Positions 1-6,726 of a DNA stretch of 9,432 nucleotides are shown here, piece after piece. The notes below the pieces were generated by a model. The model had not been told where the DNA came from. It searched no databases and saw nothing but the letters and a program-made list of their open reading frames with translations. Numbering within the stretch: the first letter of the stretch is position 1; the number at the start of each line of letters is the position of its first letter. A program made the position numbers and the translations under genes. The DNA is from JACPDD01 sp040900105 (GTDB lineage Bacteria; Patescibacteriota; Microgenomatia; Levybacterales; UBA12049): the NCBI GenBank assembly GCA_040900105.1, contig JBBDZP010000002.1, positions 1 through 9,432 of the forward strand. The letters are read 5' to 3'.

Positions 1-2
1 AA

Positions 3-716
3 ACTCCTCCAATATCAAGTTCCAACAGAAACTTTTGGAAATATATTGGAATCGGACTTTCAATAGTTTCGTTCTGCATTGCAATTGGAGTTTTAGGATA
101 TGTTTATGTTTTAAGTAAGAACAGTTCGGCTCCTGCACAGAAAGCATGTACGTTGGAAGCGAAAATTTGCCCCGATGGAAGAAGCGTAGGCAGATCTGGA
201 CCAAACTGTGAATTCTCCCAATGCCCTACTGCAATTCCAACGCCGACAGTAGTTCCAACCGCCAATTGGAAATCTTTTAATAGCCCTACGGGGAGGTTTT
301 CTATAAAATATCCTGCAGAATGGACAGAAGTTCACTTGGGACACCTAGATGACTCTTCAGGATATGAAGAATATGCGTCGTTTGGTCCTGGAGTAAGAAG
401 TGTAACAGAGGATTCAAATAGCAAGCTCGCGATAACCGTCACAAATGTTAACAAATCTACAAGTCCTTACAAAACTGTGCGAGAATACATGAGCGCTCAG
501 GAAGAGAGCTTGAAGAATGCCCCAGATTTAGTTTCTAATGCATTGGAAAATATAAACATAGATGGAGCAAGTGGGCTAAAGTTAGCTACTGCTTATAAGA
601 GTTTCGCAGGAAATGAGATATATTCGTTTGACAAAAATGGACTACTCTATGTGTTTACTGGCACAAAGGCAGACTCTCTTAATCAAATTCTCTCCACCTT
701 CAAATTCACCCAATAA
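3..716 (+). CDS. Membrane-anchored extracytoplasmic protein with four-Cys motif (5' truncated)
   Basis: The frame is open from the window edge, so the true start lies upstream; 237 residues are visible. A TTG at 153 could be mistaken for a start, but it would discard the membrane anchor. Visible residues 12-37 form one hydrophobic helix. Next comes a cysteine cluster (Cys 49, 56, 69, 74) in the pattern ICPDG...GPNC...CP, which I associate with Patescibacteria and which could form two disulfides. A Pro/Thr linker (about 76-87) leads to a domain starting NWK at 88 and ending ILSTFKF at the C-terminus. That domain recurs twice in the next gene. Inferred topology: a short inner tail, one helix, and a domain outside the membrane. 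The domain looks like a small lipoprotein/PsbP-like fold, but I cannot name a family with confidence. The stop is followed one base later by the next ATG, so the two are probably cotranscribed. Confidence 0.8.
   Translation, partial: TPPISSSNRNFWKYIGIGLSIVSFCIAIGVLGYVYVLSKNSSAPAQKACTLEAKICPDGRSVGRSGPNCEFSQCPTAIPTPTVVPTANWKSFNSPTGRFSIKYPAEWTEVHLGHLDDSSGYEEYASFGPGVRSVTEDSNSKLAITVTNVNKSTSPYKTVREYMSAQEESLKNAPDLVSNALENINIDGASGLKLATAYKSFAGNEIYSFDKNGLLYVFTGTKADSLNQILSTFKFTQ
701..716 (+). repeat. 16-base direct repeat, copy 1 (gene 3' end)
   Basis: The bases CAAATTCACCCAATAA encode the last residues (KFTQ) and stop of the first anchored protein. The identical 16 bases recur at 1881-1896, after the stop of the second gene, where they encode nothing in the current annotation. 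Confidence 0.75.
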
Positions 717-717
717 T

Positions 718-1860
718 ATGGACAATCAAGAAGAAAATTTAAATCAAAATATGCCACCGGAAGAGCCTGTTGCCCCACCACCTCTTCCACCAAGACATTC
801 TTCCAAGCTTTTCATTGGACTAATAGTTTTCTTCGCGCTTCTTTTGATGGCGGGAATTGCTTTCGGCGCATATTACTTCAGCGCGGACAAAAATTCAAAC
901 AGTACTAAAATAGCAACTATCGTCACCCCGACTCCCACTCCCGACCCCGCGTCAAACGCGGCTGACGCAACCGCTAATTGGAAAACTTATACAAACGACA
1001 CATTCAGCTACTCTTTAAAGTTTCCAGATACGTTTACTGTGCCTGTCCAAACAAGCAGAGAAAAAAGTCAATTAGGTGTTGATAATAATATGTGTATAAA
1101 AAACAAGTCAGATAACAACTGCCATATTATTATTAATGTTTATTCGATCTCTACTGGAGCAACTTTACAGCAATGGATTGACGACAATAAGCTTTTGGCT
1201 TACGGCACTATCCAAACAAGAAGTTCAACAGGGTTAAAAATTAATTTGAATGGTAATGATGGCTTTATTTTGGAGAGTTTTAATGGTGGTAATAATTACA
1301 TCTTCCAACACAATAATGATATCTATGTTTTGGAGTTGCCCAAAAATTATACCGAAGAAGATAAAGAAATTCTTTCCACTTTCAAATTTATAGACACAAC
1401 CAATACTTCAAACTGGAAAACATATGAAGGCAAAAATTTTACCTTTAAATACCCACCGGAACTTGAATTAACGGATGCTGGGTCAATGATACAAATAGCT
1501 GATAAAGGACTCCCTCCTCTTGATGGCAATTGTACAAACATACACATCTATCCTCCTAGTAGTGAGCAAATAAATGAAGGTTGGATTTTAGAGAATAGAA
1601 AATCACTTAAACCTGACAACACCACATCTACTCCTATCGTTCACCAATATACTAATAGCTTTGATAGCCTAATAAAGGGGTACTGGTTTGAGAAAGGCTC
1701 AGAATCTATTGGCAAATATATCTTTGCAAATATTAACGGAAAGTATATTGAGGTTGGTTTTCCGGGCTGCGGCGCGGGAGACAACTACTCAGCTCATCCT
1801 GAAGTTTTAGAAATAATGGACCAAATCCTCTCCACCTTCACATTCGTCGATTCAAATTAA
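718..1860 (+). CDS. Membrane-anchored protein with two tandem copies of the NWK...ILSTFxF domain
   Basis: This 380-residue protein starts at ATG 718, one base after the upstream TAA. A longer frame begins at 613, but its first 35 residues only re-read the previous gene. Layout: a Pro-rich tail (residues 13-25); a transmembrane helix (31-54); a Thr/Pro linker (about 68-78); domain 1 from NWKTY at 87 to ILSTFKF at about 224; a short TNTS linker; and domain 2 from NWKTY at 232 to ILSTFTF at about 376. Both domains match the single domain of the upstream protein at their edges, so the pair of genes probably arose by duplication. Domain 1 has Cys 126 and 135, and domain 2 has Cys 272 and 351, which fits an oxidising extracytoplasmic location. 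No Shine-Dalgarno site is visible; translation may be coupled to the upstream gene. Function is unknown; a role at the cell surface is inferred. Confidence 0.82.
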   Translation: MDNQEENLNQNMPPEEPVAPPPLPPRHSSKLFIGLIVFFALLLMAGIAFGAYYFSADKNSNSTKIATIVTPTPTPDPASNAADATANWKTYTNDTFSYSLKFPDTFTVPVQTSREKSQLGVDNNMCIKNKSDNNCHIIINVYSISTGATLQQWIDDNKLLAYGTIQTRSSTGLKINLNGNDGFILESFNGGNNYIFQHNNDIYVLELPKNYTEEDKEILSTFKFIDTTNTSNWKTYEGKNFTFKYPPELELTDAGSMIQIADKGLPPLDGNCTNIHIYPPSSEQINEGWILENRKSLKPDNTTSTPIVHQYTNSFDSLIKGYWFEKGSESIGKYIFANINGKYIEVGFPGCGAGDNYSAHPEVLEIMDQILSTFTFVDSN

Positions 1861-1880
1861 TTGAATCTTCTCAGTGCAAG

Positions 1881-1896
1881 CAAATTCACCCAATAA
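1881..1896 (+). repeat. 16-base direct repeat, copy 2 (intergenic remnant)
   Basis: Exact copy of the 3' end of the first gene (701-716), lying 21 bases past the stop of the second gene. It may be the tail of a lost or recombined gene copy. The preceding bases (1871-1880) do not match copy 1. Confidence 0.65.
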
Positions 1897-1938
1897 AAAA
1901 AGTTTCGCAGTGTATAATGCACTAACTTATTATACATT
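1895..1938 (-). terminator. Possible intrinsic terminator of the mre/mrdA operon
   Basis: On the minus strand, just after the mrdA stop, bases 1938-1908 form an imperfect hairpin. Its core is a perfect 8-base inverted repeat (TGTATAAT at 1911-1918 against ATTATACA at 1929-1936), extended outward by a G-U, an A-T and a C-G pair around a 10-base loop. Six bases later comes a run of seven T (complement of 1895-1901). The stem is AT-rich and the gap before the T-run is long, so this is a weak candidate. On the plus strand no T-run follows the hairpin. Confidence 0.4.
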
Positions 1939-1942
1939 GGCG

Positions 1943-3736
1943 TTACTTACTAAAATAATATTCGAGGATTTTTTTGGCGATGGGGGCGGCCATGTTAGAA
2001 CCTTCGCCCGAACTTTCCGAGAGAACAGTTACCACAATTTGCGGATTATAAGCTGGTGCAAAAAGCGTTATCCAGGCGTGAGGAAGGGTTTCATCTCCTC
2101 CATGCTGCGCGGTTCCCGTTTTACACGCGATACTGACTTTTCGATAATCACCAAAATGAGCAGATGACGTTGATTCAGGGACAGCGAGAAAATTCTTCCC
2201 ATCAATTCTTAATTTTGAATTCTTCACTCTAAATTCGAATAGGGGCCACGCGACTCCTGTTGGCTCACATGCCTCAATCATTCCCTGACGGATCAAAGAA
2301 ACAGTTTTCTCGCTTAAAAACTTTTGACTTTTGACCTTTGATTTTTGATTTTTGAGCAAATGAGGTTCATAGAGAATTCCTTCATTTGCAATCACCTGTG
2401 TCCAGCCGTTCACCTGCAAAGGCGTTGTCAAAAGAAATCCCTGACCAATACCATAATGATATGTATCTCCCAAATACCACTGTTCTCCTATTTCTTTTTC
2501 CTTCCATGAAGTTGTAGGAAGTATTCCTTTTGCCTCTCCGTTTAAATCAAGCCCCAGCGTTTCCCCAACGCTAAATTTTGCGGCAGTTTCGGAAATGGTA
2601 TTCACGCCAATTTTCTCCGCAAGCTTATAAAAGAAAATATCATTGGAGCGCTTAATTCCTTTTACAACATCCACATCCCCTTCTGTTTTTCCATACTGGG
2701 TAAAGTACCAGTTGGCAAATGAAAATTCTCCAATCTTTAAAGTTCCGTTATCGGAAACTATGTAGTTTTCATCAATTATACGGTTCTCAAGACCCGCGGC
2801 GGCAGTAATAAGTTTAAAAGTAGACCCCGGCGGGTAAGTCCCCGAAATTGCTCTATTTAGGAGAGGCTGACTTAAGCTGTCCAGAAGAATCGAGCTTATA
2901 TTTTGATACGCGCTGTCGGTTGCAGGCCTATACTGCTCACCTAAAGTAAAAAGATTGGGATCAAAAGAAGGATTTGAAACAAGAGAGAGAATTTCTCCTT
3001 TTGGAGAAGACACTATCGCCGCTCCTTTTTTTACTCCTTTCATTGCGTTATATGTTGCTTTTTGAAGTCCGGCATCAACCGCAAGCACAATGTCTTTTCC
3101 GGAGATAGGATCACTCTCCCCAAGGCTTCTAATTTCCTTTCCCTGACTGTCTACTTCAACTAATTTTTTTCCATCAATGCCTTTTAGCATTTGTTCAAAG
3201 CGTTGCTCTATTCCTGCTTTTCCAATGATATCTCCACCGTCATAATCCAAAAATTGATCCTGCTTCAGCTCCTGCGGAGAAATTTGCGAAGTGTAGCCTA
3301 GAACATGAGAAAACGCCTCTCTATACGGATACTGCCGCAGAGAATCAATCTCTAGGTTACTGCCTTTTTGTGCAAGAAATGGGAGAGCTTCTTCCTGGGT
3401 CAAAAGATTTATCTTCTCTCCTTTTACTTCTCTAAAACCGGGAATATTAAAAACAAGCGGGGTGCCATATCTGTCAAAAATAATTCCGCGGGGCGCGTGA
3501 ATTACAATAGTTTTGGTTCTATTATTGTCGGCAAGTTTCTTATAATAATTGCCTTGTAGAATCTGGAGTGAAAAAAGTTTTAGAAAAAGAAAAACAATAA
3601 TAATCCCGGCAATTAGGGGTAAAAGTAAAGAGCGTACGGAGCTTCCCCCACCCTCGCCGTAGTGTCTTTTGGAACCTGTGTAAGTTTCCTGACTTATATA
3701 GTCCGGAAATGCAACGCCTGCTTTTAATTTCTTCAT
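1943..3736 (-). CDS. mrdA: Penicillin-binding protein 2 (elongation-specific transpeptidase)
   Basis: This 597-residue class B PBP cross-links new peptidoglycan during side-wall growth, acting outside the membrane with MreC/MreD and normally RodA. An N-terminal helix (about 36-58) anchors it. A dimerisation/pedestal region with the conserved APRGIIFDR motif at 81-89 follows. The transpeptidase domain has all three active-site motifs: STFK (305-308, nucleophile Ser305), SND (364-366) and KTGTAQ (539-544). Length is normal for the family. The ATG overlaps the end of mreD by 4 bases (ATGA), so translation is probably coupled; no Shine-Dalgarno site is seen. Two stretches between the SND and KTG motifs, residues 461-472 and 500-511, are encoded by heptamer-repeat DNA and look like tolerated surface-loop insertions. 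A rodA gene is not adjacent, which is unusual compared with model bacteria. Confidence 0.96.
   Translation of the reverse strand: MKKLKAGVAFPDYISQETYTGSKRHYGEGGGSSVRSLLLPLIAGIIIVFLFLKLFSLQILQGNYYKKLADNNRTKTIVIHAPRGIIFDRYGTPLVFNIPGFREVKGEKINLLTQEEALPFLAQKGSNLEIDSLRQYPYREAFSHVLGYTSQISPQELKQDQFLDYDGGDIIGKAGIEQRFEQMLKGIDGKKLVEVDSQGKEIRSLGESDPISGKDIVLAVDAGLQKATYNAMKGVKKGAAIVSSPKGEILSLVSNPSFDPNLFTLGEQYRPATDSAYQNISSILLDSLSQPLLNRAISGTYPPGSTFKLITAAAGLENRIIDENYIVSDNGTLKIGEFSFANWYFTQYGKTEGDVDVVKGIKRSNDIFFYKLAEKIGVNTISETAAKFSVGETLGLDLNGEAKGILPTTSWKEKEIGEQWYLGDTYHYGIGQGFLLTTPLQVNGWTQVIANEGILYEPHLLKNQKSKVKSQKFLSEKTVSLIRQGMIEACEPTGVAWPLFEFRVKNSKLRIDGKNFLAVPESTSSAHFGDYRKVSIACKTGTAQHGGDETLPHAWITLFAPAYNPQIVVTVLSESSGEGSNMAAPIAKKILEYYFSK
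2204..2238. repeat. Degenerate heptamer array inside mrdA
   Basis: Five units of period 7 read on the plus strand: AATTCTT, AATTTTG, AATTCTT, CACTCTA, AATTCGA. The array encodes PBP2 residues 500-511, a Lys/Arg-rich stretch upstream of the KTG motif. The first and third units are identical and the others are degenerate. Confidence 0.6.
2322..2356. repeat. Heptamer tandem array inside mrdA
   Basis: Five consecutive heptamers on the plus strand: TTTTGAC, TTTTGAC, CTTTGAT, TTTTGAT, TTTTGAG. It encodes PBP2 residues 461-472, a Gln/Lys/Ser-rich segment of low complexity. A gain or loss of one unit would shift the frame; three units would keep it. Confidence 0.75.
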
Positions 3737-4182
3737 GAGGATTGCCTAATTTTATCACGCCACGGTGCAGATAATAACTGGAAAAGAACCGATGCGAAAA
3801 TGCTTACTAAAAATGCCTGAAGCAATAAATTACTAAAACCCAGAACTATTAAAAAAATGAAACTTGCTAAAAATGATGAGATAAAAACAAAAGGTATAGT
3901 TTCTGTCTCAAATTTATTTTCATATAAAAAAATAAGAAAAATTAAAATAATCAAAAAAACGCTTGTTGTACCAATTGTTCTTAGTGTTAAGATATCAAAA
4001 ATCAGGCCGCTCACAAATGCAGCTATGAAAACCCAGCCTCTTCGGAATGTAACTGCAAGAAGAACAAAGACACCAATGATAAGAGGCAGAGTTGTAGACG
4101 AAACCTCAAGAAACAAGGCTAAGACAAGAATCAACATAAAAACCCAAACAGCCTTCTCTTGTCCAAGAATTTTTTCTCTCAT
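3733..4182 (-). CDS. mreD: Rod shape-determining protein MreD
   Basis: This 149-residue, very hydrophobic protein has about five predicted membrane helices and few soluble residues, which matches the size and character of MreD. The segment SGLIFDILTLRTIGTTS around residues 58-74 resembles the conserved acidic motif of the family. MreD is an integral membrane partner of MreC and PBP2 in the elongasome. Family sequence conservation is low, so the assignment leans on position: it lies exactly between mreC and mrdA, with 4-base ATGA overlaps at both ends. No Shine-Dalgarno site is visible, and expression probably depends on translational coupling. Confidence 0.9.
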   Translation of the reverse strand: MREKILGQEKAVWVFMLILVLALFLEVSSTTLPLIIGVFVLLAVTFRRGWVFIAAFVSGLIFDILTLRTIGTTSVFLIILIFLIFLYENKFETETIPFVFISSFLASFIFLIVLGFSNLLLQAFLVSIFASVLFQLLSAPWRDKIRQSS

Positions 4183-4979
4183 TGTGTTTCTAGAACCACA
4201 AAAACGGTTGTTAATCTTGAATAGTCTAAAAGACTTCTTGCCTTTGCACGTTGGAATATATCGCTTGCTTTTTTTTCAACGGAGACAATCTTTCCCACAA
4301 TAAGACTTGGAGGGAATCCAGTGCTATCAACTTGCAAATCTCCTTTGGTAACTACGTAATCTCCTTCTTGCAAAGTATCGGAAAGCAAGACATTATCTAA
4401 AATCAACTCCTGTCCCCCTAGTCCACGGACAATTCCCAGCGCGCTTGCGCCGGTCTCGCCTTTTACAGAAATAGTTCTTGCGGGGAATGTTGAGCTGGAA
4501 TTTGAAACAATTGTTACCCTTGAAAGAGAATCTGCAACTTGCGTCACTTTGCCGACTAAATTGTCTTTAAAAATAATTGCGCTTCCTACTTTCACGCCGT
4601 CACTACTCCCTTTGTCTATAGTTAAATATTCCGGAGAGGAAACTCCCGGCACAAAACTTGGCGCAGAGACAACATTGGCCGGAAGTAAGTTGTGGCTTTT
4701 TGGAATGCTCGTTTCAAACTGATCTCTAAGCGCTGAGTTTTCAGCAGCCAATTTCTGGGTGTCGGCAAGTTTTTTTACCAATGCCTTGTTCTCTGCGACA
4801 ATTTTATTGTCCTCGGTCTTTGATGAGGATAACCCAAAGGCTACCCGCTCAAGTGGGCTCGCAATTTTTGTAAGCAGCGTTGCAGGAATAGAAAGAAATC
4901 CGGCCCTGCCTAAAAAGAAAAATAAAATTGATAAGAAAAGGAGAATTAAAAACGTAGGAAGAAAACTTTTTTTTGGCAT
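4179..4979 (-). CDS. mreC: Rod shape-determining protein MreC
   Basis: This 266-residue protein is close to the usual MreC length. It has a short cytoplasmic N-terminus, one membrane helix (about 6-27), a coiled-coil rich in Lys, Glu, Ala and Leu (about 54-90), and a C-terminal double beta-barrel region (about 97-265). The beta region includes the conserved pattern G-F-P-P-S-L-I-V-G-K-I near 221-231. MreC acts outside the membrane and links MreB/MreD to PBP2. The ATG at 4979 is chosen because a -35/-10 promoter ends 6 bases upstream of it, and because it gives the expected anchor. The gene overlaps mreD by 4 bases. Confidence 0.95.
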   Translation of the reverse strand: MPKKSFLPTFLILLFLSILFFFLGRAGFLSIPATLLTKIASPLERVAFGLSSSKTEDNKIVAENKALVKKLADTQKLAAENSALRDQFETSIPKSHNLLPANVVSAPSFVPGVSSPEYLTIDKGSSDGVKVGSAIIFKDNLVGKVTQVADSLSRVTIVSNSSSTFPARTISVKGETGASALGIVRGLGGQELILDNVLLSDTLQEGDYVVTKGDLQVDSTGFPPSLIVGKIVSVEKKASDIFQRAKARSLLDYSRLTTVFVVLETQ

Positions 4980-4985
4980 AGAGCC

Positions 4986-5014
4986 ATTTTAGTCTCTCAA
5001 TGCTTTTTTGACAA
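4986..5014 (-). promoter_or_regulatory. Sigma70-type promoter directly at the mreC start (leaderless)
   Basis: On the minus strand, TTGTCA (5014-5009, 5 of 6 to consensus) is followed by a 17-base spacer and TAAAAT (4991-4986, 5 of 6). Only six bases separate the -10 box from the mreC ATG, so transcription should begin at or next to the start codon. This would let mreC-mreD-mrdA be transcribed separately from mreB. Confidence 0.65.
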
Positions 5015-5040
5015 GTAGAGTAAGTTCTAGATTAGATACT

Positions 5041-5484
5041 TTATTTGCTTTTCTTAGGGGTAAAAACCGAAACCATCCCATCTATGAGCTTTTCTGCTTC
5101 ATCTATGCTTTGTGGTTCAACGATTTCAGTTGAAGGGAGATTATTCTTTATTGCTGGTACCCCATGAATAGCATGGGAAAGCTCAAACACTCCATCAAGA
5201 ACGTTTGTTGGATGCGCTCTTATAGTTGCAAAAGAAGTTGGGAAAGAAGCGTTTTCTACCTTCATTACCAGGGTTTCTTGTCCATTGGCGTCCCTTGTAA
5301 ATGTCGCCTGCCTATTGTTGTACCTACCGCCTGTTTCTCTAGCAACTCTTTCAGGAGTAGATCCGTCGAAAGGGGGAATTCCGTGCTCAAGCCTAAATCT
5401 TGTAATAATAGCGCTTGCTACCACATGCAATCGAGGATCTACGGCTTGTGACTCCTGGATTTGTATTTTTGTTTCTACTGTCAT
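5041..5484 (-). CDS. Hypothetical 147-residue soluble protein within the mre cluster
   Basis: I do not recognise this family. The protein has no signal peptide and no membrane helix, so it is probably cytoplasmic. The N-terminal third (about 15-50) looks helical, with the pattern VVASAIITRFRLEHGIPPFDG. The middle (about 50-85) is polar and probably beta-rich. The C-terminus contains a helix-forming acidic stretch and ends in a basic tail (TPKKSK). It lies between mreB (73 bases upstream) and mreC (61 bases downstream) on the same strand, where many bacteria have nothing, so a link to cell shape is possible but unproven. A -10-like TATATT (5496-5491) ends 6 bases before its ATG, without a good -35. 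Codon use looks like its neighbours. Confidence 0.75.
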   Translation of the reverse strand: MTVETKIQIQESQAVDPRLHVVASAIITRFRLEHGIPPFDGSTPERVARETGGRYNNRQATFTRDANGQETLVMKVENASFPTSFATIRAHPTNVLDGVFELSHAIHGVPAIKNNLPSTEIVEPQSIDEAEKLIDGMVSVFTPKKSK

Positions 5485-5490
5485 GAGTAA

Positions 5491-5496
5491 AATATA
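5491..5496 (-). promoter_or_regulatory. -10-like box ahead of the 147-residue gene
   Basis: TATATT (5 of 6 to TATAAT) ends six bases before the ATG at 5484, the same distance as the mreC -10 box. No recognisable -35 lies 16-18 bases further up, and the region is AT-rich, so this could be chance. Confidence 0.3.
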
Positions 5497-5528
5497 TTAA
5501 GGCAGAATTTTGTATTTATACATCAATC

Positions 5529-5558
5529 AAAAAAGAAAGTCAATCTTATAAGAAGATT
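5529..5558 (-). terminator. Weak terminator-like hairpin at the mreB stop
   Basis: Bases 5558-5542 read on the minus strand give AATCTT, a 5-base loop, and AAGATT (6 pairs). A T-rich tract follows (complement of 5541-5529, ending in six T). The hairpin overlaps the mreB stop codon. The stem has only one G-C pair and is short, so it would at best attenuate readthrough into the downstream genes. Confidence 0.3.
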
Positions 5559-6724
5559 TATTTGAGGCCGCCAATTACCTTGACTCTCTGGAGTAGCGAG
5601 TCATCTTCTAATACTTTCCCCGTGCCGCGGGCAACAGATGTTAAGGGATCCTCTGATGACACAACCGGAATTTTTGTTCTATCAACAATTAAGTGATTTA
5701 GCCCGGGAAGCTTTGACCCACCACCGGTAAGCAGGATTCCGTGCTCCAGAATATCAGACGTCATTTCGGGCGGCGCTTCTTCTAAAACGTCCGCAATTCC
5801 CTGAAGGATTTGAGAAAGAACAGGAGCCAGCGCTTCTCTTATTTCAACTTCCGATACTCTTAAACTTTTTGGGAGTCCTGTTTCAATATCCCGTCCTCTT
5901 ACTACTGCCATTCTGTCCTGCCTACCGGCAGGCAGGTCACCCTCAAACTCTACCCCCTCTTCTGCCATTTGTTCTTTTTGCGCTTCGGTTATCCTGGGTT
6001 TTTCGTCCAAAGGACGACCGGCCTTTGGCCGGGCTTTCTTTTCTTCATACGCGCTCCCGATTGCAATTTTTAAATCCTCTGCTGTTTTTTCTCCAATTAA
6101 AAGTCCGTGCCTAAGTCTTATATAGTGAATAATGGCGGCGTCCATATCATCTCCTGCAACTTTAAGACTTTTACTTGTTACAATCCCACCCAAGGAAATG
6201 ATTGCGATTTCCGTTGTCCCACCACCAATATCTACAACCATTACCCCCGTTGGCGCAAAAACAGAAATTCCCTCACCAATTGCCGCCGCCATAGGCTCCT
6301 CAATTAGGTAGGCGGCGCGCGCACCAGAATTTAGTGCCGCCTCCCAAACTGCTCTTCTTTCAACTTCCGTAACAGACGATGGAATTCCAATAACAACTCT
6401 GGGTTTTGCAAAACCAACCGGCAAAAAATTTCCCACTTCATGAACGCCTTGTATATAATGAGCAATCATTGCAGTTGTTGCATCAAAGTCGGAAATTACC
6501 CCGCCACGCAAGGGCCTAACGGTAATAATAGATGCCGGAGTTTTCCCAATCATTTTTTTTGCTTCCGTTCCAATAGCAATGACTTTCTTGGTTTTTTTAT
6601 GAATGGCAACAACAGAAGGCTCTCTTATAACAATCCCTTTCCCGCGTACATAAACCAGAGTATTTGAGGTTCCTAAATCTATTCCAATATCGTGGGAAAA
6701 CATACTAAAGAATTTATCAAACAT
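5558..6724 (-). CDS. mreB: Rod shape-determining actin homologue MreB
   Basis: MreB is an ATP-dependent actin-like filament under the membrane that positions the elongation machinery. Nucleotide-binding motifs are intact: phosphate-1 DIGIDLGTSNT (12-22), phosphate-2 VVDIGGGTTEIA (163-174) and adenosine ILLTGGGSKLPGL (330-342). The IEEPMAAAIG connecting motif is at 141-150. At 388 residues it is about 40 longer than typical MreB. The excess lies at about 226-272, where most MreBs run directly from the GSA region to VRGRD. This insertion includes tracts RPKAGRP (232-238) and LPAGRQ (264-269), encoded by palindromic repeats. The start is uncertain: ATG 6724 gives MFDKFF, while an in-frame ATG at residue 8 (6703) gives MFSHDIGIDLG. 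Neither has a Shine-Dalgarno site. I kept 6724 because the upstream duplication preserves that codon and context. Confidence 0.97.
   Translation of the reverse strand: MFDKFFSMFSHDIGIDLGTSNTLVYVRGKGIVIREPSVVAIHKKTKKVIAIGTEAKKMIGKTPASIITVRPLRGGVISDFDATTAMIAHYIQGVHEVGNFLPVGFAKPRVVIGIPSSVTEVERRAVWEAALNSGARAAYLIEEPMAAAIGEGISVFAPTGVMVVDIGGGTTEIAIISLGGIVTSKSLKVAGDDMDAAIIHYIRLRHGLLIGEKTAEDLKIAIGSAYEEKKARPKAGRPLDEKPRITEAQKEQMAEEGVEFEGDLPAGRQDRMAVVRGRDIETGLPKSLRVSEVEIREALAPVLSQILQGIADVLEEAPPEMTSDILEHGILLTGGGSKLPGLNHLIVDRTKIPVVSSEDPLTSVARGTGKVLEDDSLLQRVKVIGGLK
5917..5936. repeat. Palindromic repeat inside mreB (LPAGRQ type)
   Basis: CCTGCCT (5917-5923) pairs with AGGCAGG (5930-5936) across a six-base GC-rich loop. 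The element is read in frame as LPAGRQ in MreB. On the other strand it would read as PAYRQAG. I associate such elements with dispersed repeats in Patescibacteria genomes. Confidence 0.8.
6004..6032. repeat. Double palindromic repeat inside mreB (RPKAGRP type)
   Basis: Two adjacent perfect hairpins: CGTCC-AAA-GGACG (6004-6016) and CCGGCC-TTT-GGCCGG (6018-6032). Together they encode MreB residues about 231-241 (RPKAGRPLDE). They lie about 70 bases from the other palindrome in the same insertion. Confidence 0.8.
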
Positions 6725-6726
6725 AT
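6714..6726. repeat. Direct repeat at the mreB start, copy D
   Basis: TTATCAAACATAT is exactly repeated at 6791-6803. This copy contains the mreB ATG (6724-6722) and its first codons. The similarity extends, with mismatches, several bases on each side. Confidence 0.75.

Noticed and set aside
613..717. Upstream extension of the second anchored protein to a start at 613
   Set aside because: The added residues only re-read the end of the first gene in another frame. ATG 718, one base after the upstream stop, gives a normal N-terminus before the membrane helix.
1874..2167. Plus-strand reading frame over the end of mrdA
   Set aside because: It lies opposite the well-supported PBP2 C-terminus and its translation has no recognisable features.
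3857..4303. 148-codon plus-strand reading frame opposite mreD/mreC
   Set aside because: Lys/Arg-rich antisense shadow of hydrophobic mreD codons; the minus-strand genes are overlapped and coupled.
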